This document shows, one piece after another, positions 57,267 to 64,000 of a stretch of DNA of 64,000 bases. This stretch comes from Rosa chinensis (Eukaryota; Streptophyta; Magnoliopsida; Rosales; Rosaceae). A model generated the notes under the pieces. It was not told the DNA's origin. It saw only the letters and a list, made by a program, of their open reading frames with translations, and did not search any database. The translations under genes were made by a program, and so were the position numbers. The stretch covers positions 248,001 through 312,000 of the forward strand of contig NW_020126821.1 in the NCBI RefSeq assembly GCF_002994745.2, given 5' to 3'. The number at the start of each line of letters is the position of its first letter. Within the stretch, counting starts at the first letter, position 1.

Positions 57267-59630
57267 TGATAGGAGCATTTTAATGCGACGTTTTAACTGC
57301 ATTTCCCTACACTTTTCTGCGCCATTTCCTTGAAAAATCCCTGTTTGGGAAAGTTTCCATTCTTTGATTGGGAAAGTTCCTTATTGTAGAAAGTTTCCAT
57401 TTTTGTCTTCATTTTTCATTTCTCATTTCTCATTTCTCATTTTTCATTTCTCATTTCTGGAAAGTTTCTATTTTTCATTTTTAGTAAGTTTCTATTTTCA
57501 TTTTTTAGAAAGTTTCTATTTTAAGTATAGTTTCTATTTTCAGGACCTCCGAGCTAGAAAGTGGAAATGAACGCACGAATGGAAAGAGGAGCTTGCGAAC
57601 ATCAAGACGAACGAACATGAGAGAAAATGGCCCACACATTTGAGCAGAAATGAAGAAACAAGCTTTCCTAGTCCAACCAGGAAATCCTACAAAATGGAGG
57701 AAGGCTTCCCTAGCAAGTTTCCAACGCAACCATGAAAAAGAAATGGAAAAATATTGTGTTTTGCGTTGGAAAATGAGAAGGCTTGAAGATAAAGCAACGA
57801 GGCCCAAGAACTCTTTGGATTTTCGGCAATTTGGATAAAGGCCCATCAAAGCCCATGACATTAGGGTTTGTGACGCAAACCCTAACCCTTAAGATATGTT
57901 TGCCGTGAAATTGCATGAGAGAAACAAGGAAGAGGCGTCCAAAAATCAGAAAATAAAGAAGATTTTCTATGGAGATTTTCTAGGGTTATTTTTATGGAAA
58001 TAAATCAAGAGATAAAACCCTAGAAGACCTAGCCGTCCAAGCCAAGAGGAAAACAAGGGGATGCCGTGCAAACCCTAGGGAATTCGGCAAAAGATAATGA
58101 AGAGAAAAACAAGGGTTTTGCCGTGAGGAAAAATCAGAAAAAAATAAAGAGATTTCGTGGAGATTTCTTAGGGAGCTTTTAAAGGAAAGAGAATATGTGT
58201 TGAACACAAAAAGCTCTCAAAGGAGTCTAGGTTCGTCCCCCTTTATTCTCTAAGTATATTGTTGCCGAAATTGGTGAAGGAAATCAGAAAATATCTCTTT
58301 ATATTTCGGCAAGATTATTTAGGGAATTTATATTGGAATTTTGTGATTGGTTGCACCACCTCATAGGGCTTATGTGGCACGAAATCATTGGAGAAAATTA
58401 TGTGGAGGAAGCAAGAGATTGCCGTGAGCTTTGCTAGGGTTGTGGACGGATTGAAGACCTAGAAGCCGTCCCCTATATATTCCTCTCTTCTCTCAACGTC
58501 AAGGGTCCGGAAAAATTCCATACTTTTGCGTTTATACTTTGAGAAAATAATTCAGAAATCTCTCTAGCCTAGCCGTGTTCTTCTCCATCCTCTAGGGCAA
58601 CCACGAAGTGCAAGCAAGGCCAAGGAAGAAGAAGACAAGCCGTGCACACCATCCACCCTCCACCTTGAAGATTGCTTTCGAAATTCAAGAGACCACATCA
58701 TCACTTCATTCATCTCATCTCCATCACGGTGTAATCCGATTCTCCTTGTACCTTTGCTTTGTATTTTCGTTGGTTTTGCCTTAGTTGACACATATGTATG
58801 AACAAGTATTGTTTTCTGAAATTTTATGATGAATTGTTAATTTTCAGATTCATATATTGCGATTTATGGTTGCTTTTGTGTGAGTGTTTGATTAAATTTG
58901 CATGATAGAAATCTTTTGTATGATTATCTTGAATGGTTCGAAACATTTAGGGTTCTTATGTGATTGTTGCTACGAATTTGAGAACATGAATCAACTTTTT
59001 GGTTTTGTGTTCTTGAATCGATAAGTAGTAAAGGTTTTGTACAAAAACCGAATTTAATCAAAGAAGATTGCAATTAGGTGGACTTTTTCATACTAAGTTG
59101 CACATTTGAGTTGATAGCCTTTCTAGGTGTTTATTGCGTTAAACATGACATGATTGACTAGCTTTCTAGGGCTTGATTGCATGTTTGATAGAATTAATCT
59201 AGGTGCTTTCGCTTAGGTTAATTAGCATTGAAAGTAAAATATGGGAAATTGTTTGCTTTTGAACGTTTCACATGATCAACTCCTCTTGCATGACTATGAT
59301 GAACAATGATGAACTTGAATTAATTTTAATCATGAGTTTCGACTTTGATCTTTGTTCTTGCATTCCATTTGTATTTTTATGTTTTTGCATTTTAATTATT
59401 TAGGTAACTTAGATTTTATTTTCGGAAATTAAAACCAAAAACCAAAAACTCCCCCCTTTTCGTAAATATGTCTATATTTTGTAAATATTATACTTTGTTT
59501 TAATTTTAATTGTTTAATTGTTTGACAATGACAGGTGTACCCTCAATCCCCGGAATAGAACGATCCCTATTTATTACGTACTACTAATGACATTTCAGGG
59601 TTAAATTGGTCGCTCCCAAAAGCTACACCA
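57267..59630 (+). repeat. 5' LTR of element E (h), 2364 bp
   Basis: It runs from TGATAGGAGC to GCTACACCA. The U3 (about 57267-57560) is like that of element D, including the CATTTCT heptamer run at 57416-57463. The middle (about 58560-58860) is almost identical to element C. The segment near 58905-58975 is of the element B subtype. TATA is TATATAT at 58474-58480. Confidence 0.9.
58474..58480 (+). promoter_or_regulatory. TATA box of the element E LTR
   Basis: TATATAT in the context CCCCTATATATTCCTC, at the position homologous to the TATA sites of the other family LTRs. Confidence 0.55.
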
Positions 59631-59635
59631 ATTTT

Positions 59636-59656
59636 TGGCGCCGTTGCCGGGGATTG
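59636..59656 (+). other. Primer-binding site of element E (tRNA-Asp type)
   Basis: TGGCGCCGTTGCCGGGGATT lies 5 bp after the LTR end and is unaltered. Confidence 0.85.
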
Positions 59657-60422
59657 AAAAATCATTTGCCATATTGTGAATATTTGTTTTGTATATTGTG
59701 ACCGAAAAAGAAAAAAAAAAAAAAAAAAATTTTTACTTGTTAATTATTTTGTAATTGTTGAAAATTAGTAAATTAATTACTTAGGTTGTTATTTATATTG
59801 TTGAATATGAATTTTATTGTGAGTTGTAAATTAAAGAAGGAATAGGTGAAGTCGTGTTTATTAATATTGGCCTAAACCCCTTATTGGTACCTAGTTCAGG
59901 TCCCTTAAGGTTGAGGGCGGCCTTTATTAACATTCATTGAACTGTCTTCACACTTAGGACCTTTTTCATCCAAGTAAGTATAGCCTATGTGGGATGGTGT
60001 CTAGGAAAGGGGACAACGCTCATGACAGGTTCCTGAATCCAGAAGTGCTTACAAATGGGCCTAAACCACAATGTGGGAGTAGCTCATGCCAAAATGGATT
60101 CTACCTCTCGTGGTCGCCCTCCCCTACCTGGCCATTTCAGTAAGGTTGCCCAAAGGATGTAGGAGGGACTTAGTGTCTTGACGATTATACTTGGGCCGCA
60201 CGTCCACTTGATTTACCGCTTGGAATTTAATTCGAAATCAATGGTATTTATAACAAAAGAAAATGTTGTGATGCACCTAAGGTATATTGGATTAAACATA
60301 GTCTTGAAAAGGGTAGCTGTTTCAGCCCCATTGCACATCGAGACTCCCTGTTCCCGTACCTAAGTGTTGAAAATAATTGTAAAGAAAAGGAAAGAATAGA
60401 AGTAATTTTACTTAATTTCGTG

Positions 60423-60461
<39 letters not shown>

Positions 60462-61361
60462 GATAATTAGATGTGAATAGTGACGTTTTGTTTGTTTGTG
60501 TGAAAGTTTTGTGTAAGTGGTGTCTAATCTTGTTAAACAAAGGAAATGTAAAGAATTAATTATAAATATTGTTACATTCTTGATTTATTATAAGTGTGTA
60601 AAATCGTATGAGTAGATAAGGGCCCTTTTGTTAATATTGGCCTTAACCCTTCATTAGTGCCTTTCTAAGGTCTTATGAAGTTGAGGGCGGCTTTTATTAA
60701 CATTTGGAGGACTGTCTAACACATGAGTTCTTTTCAAGCTGAGTAAGGGGCATATAGGTGGTGTCTTAGGTTGAGACCCTGGGTGATGGGTTCAATTGGA
60801 TCTCAGAGATACTATAGACCGTGCGTAAACCACAATGTGGGAGTAGCCAATAGGGGCCTAAACCTCAATGAGGGAGTAGCCTCCGTAGTGTCACCAAAAT
60901 GAGTCCTCCCTCTCACTTACCTCTTAATCTGGCCATCTAGCCTTCTGAAACAAAGGAAAGTGACTTATGTCTAGGCGACTATCCCTAGATCGTAGCTCAC
61001 CAATAGTAGTGGTTTCTATTGGGCTCGACTTACAACTTGTAATCAATTGAGATATTAACTTTATTTTGTAAAGATAATAAGATACTTGAACATAACCTCC
61101 ACTTGTAAATTGTGTTGTTTTGTACATTTTATACTTGTATAAACTTCTTACGTGGTCTATTTGTGAAAAGATTGTGGATAGTTTGTAATTTGTACTTCTC
61201 TTTATACTTGTATAAATCATAAATAGTAAAGTCATGAATAGTAACTTGTGAATAGTGACTCGTGAATAGTAAGGTTGATGTATAAATCACTAATTTGTAA
61301 TTAACTCACTTTATACTTTGCTAACTTCTTTGAATTTTGATGATGTTCAGGATTCCTATGA
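59657..61361 (+). other. Leader of element E with both modules
   Basis: Module 1 lies at about 59851-60205, a poly(A) tract at 60424-60459 and module 2 at about 60621-60992, followed by TGAATAGT repeats (61210-61275) and the TTCAG acceptor-like site just before gag. The layout matches B and C, so the gag-only elements kept the full leader of the coding elements. Confidence 0.72.
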
Positions 61362-64000
61362 ATGACCGAGCCTTTTAGATCCTCTACACTAAAGGAAATT
61401 GAAGCAAGGCTCGCTCGCTTGAAGGGTCCTTCACTTCTTGAGCAGACAAGCCCTTCCCCTTCGACACACAGAGGGTACATCTTTAACGAACAAGGGAAGA
61501 GGACCTACTGTTCTGAGGAGTCTACATCACCTACACCAAGTCCATCTCCTCCTTCACGTTCACCTTCACCTGTGATTTCGTCCAACTCTACACCACCACC
61601 TTCACCACCACCTGAAGAAGTCGAAGAAGAGAGAATGGCATCTATTAGGGAACTTTCCACTGCAACTGTTGAAGGAGGACCCCCTACAGGCATAGTATAC
61701 CCTCCCCCTGCAGCTGGAAGACAAGCAGAGTTCGAGCTAAAGAGTGGTTTGTTGCACAAGCTCCCTATCTTCCATGGACTTAATATGGAGGACGCTAACA
61801 AGCATGTTCGAGAATTTCAATCTGTTTGTGCAAACATGCAACCACAAGGGGCAGATGAGAACCTTCTTAAGATGAGAGCATTTCCATTCTCCTTAGCTGA
61901 CAGAGCCAAAGATTGGCTATATGAGCTTCCTGCAGGACGTATCACCTCATGGGAGACAATGCGAAAGGCCTTCTTGGAAAAATACTTCCCAGCTTCTAAG
62001 GTCATCACACTTAGAAAGAAGCTCAGTGGAATAGAGCAAGCCCATGATGAGTCCTATGCTGCTTACTATGAGAGGTTCAATTCCTTACTTGCACAATGTC
62101 CTCAACATCAGATGAAGGATGAGACCCTACTCACATGTTTCTATGAAGGACTCTTACCCTTGGAAAGGCAAATGTTGGATGCTGCAGCTGGAGGAGCTTT
62201 TGTGGATAAGTCCCCTACAGTTGGGAAGGAGCTGATAGCTAATCGTGCCTTGAACTCCCAACAATATGAGGGAGTAGGACACTCTACTCGTAGGGTGCAT
62301 GAGATGAGCAAGAATACTGCAATTGAGGACCAACTGAATAAGCTTACTCTACTCATGAATCAAGTGGTAAGTTCCAAGGGACCAAGTGCAACAATAGCTT
62401 GTGGGGTATGCTCTATGCAAGGGCATGTTACAGATCAGTGCCCTCAACTTAATGAGAATGGAGGATGGGAATCTGCAAATGCTATTGGAGGATATCAAGG
62501 AGGATACCAAGGAGGACCTCAACGTCCTAGACATGATCCTTACTCCAATACGTACAACCCAGGATGGAGGGACCATCCCAACTTCAAGTGGACCAACAAT
62601 GATAACGTTCAGAATCCTCTTGGTGGGAACTTCCAACGTCCTCAAGGGCCTTCATTCCAAGGATCATCTTTTCAAAGGCCCTACATGCCTCCGCCTCAAC
62701 AGAACTCAGGACCTTCAATGTCTCACTATGACAAAACGTTGGAAGCCTTGACTAGTTCCACCCAGGCCTTGACAAACTCTACTCAAGCTTTGATTCAAGG
62801 ACAACAGACCCACACTAAGGATATTGCAGATCTTAAGAAACAGATGGGCCAAGTTGTGGACTTCATGAGCAAGATTCATGAGACTGGGAAGCTTCCTAGT
62901 GGCACAATACCTAACCCTAAGGGTAATGTGGAGAATGCATCAGTTGTGACTACGAGGAGTGGGAGACCATTTGTGGACCCACCCAAGCAACCCAAGAAGG
63001 TCCAAATGAGCATAGAAATTGAGGAAGACCAAGAACCCACCAAGTTGGGTATTGAGAAGGACCCTGCAACGTCAAAAGAAGAGACCAAGGCATCCTCATC
63101 TTTAAAGGCAAAACCGGAAATCAAAGGTAATAATTCTAACTTATCAAATTCGGTTATTGCTAACCCTTCTTCTTCTTGCATGCCCTTCCCACGCAGGTTT
63201 GCCCAATCTAAGAAGGATGAAAGTGACCAAGCTATCTTGGAAACTTTCAAGAAGGTGCAAGTAAACCTACCCCTCCTAGAGGCCATCAAGCAAGTCCCTA
63301 AGTATGCCAAGTTCCTCAAAGAGCTTTGCACTACTAGGAGAGTAAACCGTGAAAAGGAGGTGGTAAAGGTAAGTGAGAATGTCTCTGCCCTAATTCAGAG
63401 GAAGATCCCTCCAAAGTGTAAGGATCCTGGAAGCTTTACCATTCCTTGTACTATTGGTAACTCTAGATTTAAGAATGCCATGCTAGACCTAGGTGCATCT
63501 GTTAATGTTATGCCCTACTCTGTTTATGAAACCCTAGGTCTAGGGGAACTTAAATCTGACAATGTTATCATTCAGTTAGCTGACAGATCCAATGCATACC
63601 CTAGAGGTTTGTTGGAGGATGTGCTTGTACAGGTTAACCATCTTATCTTCCCAGCTGATTTTTATGTATTGGAAATGGAGGACTCCCCTGTAAGTTCCAC
63701 TCCATTGCTTTTGGGACGTCCTTTCTTAAGGACAGCTAGGACGAAGATTGATGTGTATGAAGGCTCTCTTACAATGGAGTTCGATGGTGACATTATTGGC
63801 TTTAACATCTTTGAAGCCATGAGGTATCCCCTAGAGGTTAATGATTGTTTTTCTGCTGACATTTTGGATGAACTTGCGCAGAAAATGTTTGATGTTATGC
63901 ATGAGGATACCCTAGTCACTACCCTTGAGAGTGGGGTAGGCTATACAAAGGAAGGCGTCACCATCTCAGAGGACAAGTTGAAAGACACTTGTGAGGATAA
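61362..64000 (+). CDS. gag-pol: Gag-Pol polyprotein of element E, cut by the window end
   Basis: From the ATG homologous to the gag start in B and C the frame is open for 879 codons to the window edge. The Gag part matches the B/C Gag closely up to about residue 305 and is more like element D after that. The CCHC knuckle is at C347, C350, H355, C360. Unlike B and C, the frame continues past N-P-K-G through a charged linker into the protease, with the active site D-L-G-A at residues 709-712. The window ends shortly before reverse transcriptase would begin. The absence of stops over 2.6 kb supports a recent, possibly competent copy. Confidence 0.9.
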   Translation, partial: MTEPFRSSTLKEIEARLARLKGPSLLEQTSPSPSTHRGYIFNEQGKRTYCSEESTSPTPSPSPPSRSPSPVISSNSTPPPSPPPEEVEEERMASIRELSTATVEGGPPTGIVYPPPAAGRQAEFELKSGLLHKLPIFHGLNMEDANKHVREFQSVCANMQPQGADENLLKMRAFPFSLADRAKDWLYELPAGRITSWETMRKAFLEKYFPASKVITLRKKLSGIEQAHDESYAAYYERFNSLLAQCPQHQMKDETLLTCFYEGLLPLERQMLDAAAGGAFVDKSPTVGKELIANRALNSQQYEGVGHSTRRVHEMSKNTAIEDQLNKLTLLMNQVVSSKGPSATIACGVCSMQGHVTDQCPQLNENGGWESANAIGGYQGGYQGGPQRPRHDPYSNTYNPGWRDHPNFKWTNNDNVQNPLGGNFQRPQGPSFQGSSFQRPYMPPPQQNSGPSMSHYDKTLEALTSSTQALTNSTQALIQGQQTHTKDIADLKKQMGQVVDFMSKIHETGKLPSGTIPNPKGNVENASVVTTRSGRPFVDPPKQPKKVQMSIEIEEDQEPTKLGIEKDPATSKEETKASSSLKAKPEIKGNNSNLSNSVIANPSSSCMPFPRRFAQSKKDESDQAILETFKKVQVNLPLLEAIKQVPKYAKFLKELCTTRRVNREKEVVKVSENVSALIQRKIPPKCKDPGSFTIPCTIGNSRFKNAMLDLGASVNVMPYSVYETLGLGELKSDNVIIQLADRSNAYPRGLLEDVLVQVNHLIFPADFYVLEMEDSPVSSTPLLLGRPFLRTARTKIDVYEGSLTMEFDGDIIGFNIFEAMRYPLEVNDCFSADILDELAQKMFDVMHEDTLVTTLESGVGYTKEGVTISEDKLKDTCED

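Larger units (their letters stand above)
10664..64000 (+). mobile_element. Element A: coding-free Athila-like derivative hosting F, B and D; continues past the window
   Basis: The 5' LTR is 10664-15901 (interrupted by solo LTR F), the body is 15902-16502 plus 43951-46410 (interrupted by B), and the 3' LTR is 46411-47854, interrupted by D and continuing beyond the window. With insertions removed, the 5' LTR is 2316 bp and the body about 3.06 kb. The body has no gag or pol. The two LTRs share diagnostic bases (CTTCGATTGGG instead of CTTTGATTGGG) and differ at few sites: I saw two substitutions and one indel across the roughly 1.4 kb that can be compared. The predicted target duplication is GGTTA (10659-10663). 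Confidence 0.82.
57267..64000 (+). mobile_element. Element E: Athila-like element with open gag-pol, runs off the window
   Basis: It has an LTR of 2364 bp, PBS, a leader with two modules, and a gag-pol frame without stops to the last base of the window. It is inserted in the gag of element D. The 5 bp before it are GAAAA, the expected target duplication. Of the copies visible here it is the best candidate for a complete autonomous member, subject to what lies to the right. Confidence 0.88.

Noticed and set aside
57267..57302. The apparent N-terminus of the D Gag-Pol frame starting at 57302
   Set aside because: Its first 12 codons are the reverse complement of the E LTR start. The native start of D gag is outside the window.

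Overview
The window is plant nuclear DNA from a transposon graveyard. Essentially all of it is Ty3/gypsy LTR retrotransposon sequence nested inside other retrotransposons, and I found no host gene, tRNA, rRNA or bacterial-type feature. A plant, probably a eudicot, is inferred from two plant-specific lineages. One is a Tekay/Del-like chromovirus with a C-terminal chromodomain. The other is an Athila-like family with a primer-binding site matching plant tRNA-Asp, LTRs of about 2.2-2.4 kb and an AT-rich composition. The species cannot be named from sequence reading alone.

Layout, left to right. Positions 1-32 are the tip of a reverse-oriented Athila-family LTR. It abuts a Tekay-like element (here Y, 33-6342) whose gag-pol frame carries two in-frame TAG codons and whose 3' LTR is complete. 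Next come about 525 bp of unassigned sequence (6343-6739 and 8669-8796), split by a reverse-oriented solo LTR (6740-8663, target duplication AAAGG). Element X (8797-10663) is an LTR plus PBS of a related but distinct family, and it is cut by element A.

Element A begins at 10664 and runs past the window end. Its 5' LTR holds a reverse-oriented Tekay-like solo LTR (11207-14123, duplication CGCAC). Its interior holds element B (16503-43945, duplication ACGTC), and its 3' LTR holds the reverse-oriented element D (from 47855). B is not a normal two-LTR element: it reads LTR-body-LTR-body-LTR, and its first LTR holds the complete element C (17695-27580, duplication ATAAC). D is cut in its gag by element E (from 57267), which runs off the right edge. 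The nesting is therefore X>A>B>C and X>A>D>E.

The elements form a graded series of one family. D and E encode gag-pol; E is open with no stop up to the window end, and D is intact from the middle of gag to the pol stop. C and both bodies of B keep only a 520-521 residue Gag, with pol cleanly missing. A keeps no coding sequence, only LTRs, PBS, one leader module and the 3' polypurine region. C and B are presumably mobilised by protease, reverse transcriptase and integrase supplied by copies like D and E. Their LTRs are nearly identical, so this activity was recent.

The most unusual signals are these: arrays of hairpins with constant loops and changing but self-complementary stems, at equivalent places in two different Tekay-like LTRs; the recombinant three-LTR element B, whose middle LTR looks like a 3'/5' hybrid; a duplicated leader module of about 350 bp; a polypurine motif present three times in every body; and patchwork LTRs that point to template switching.
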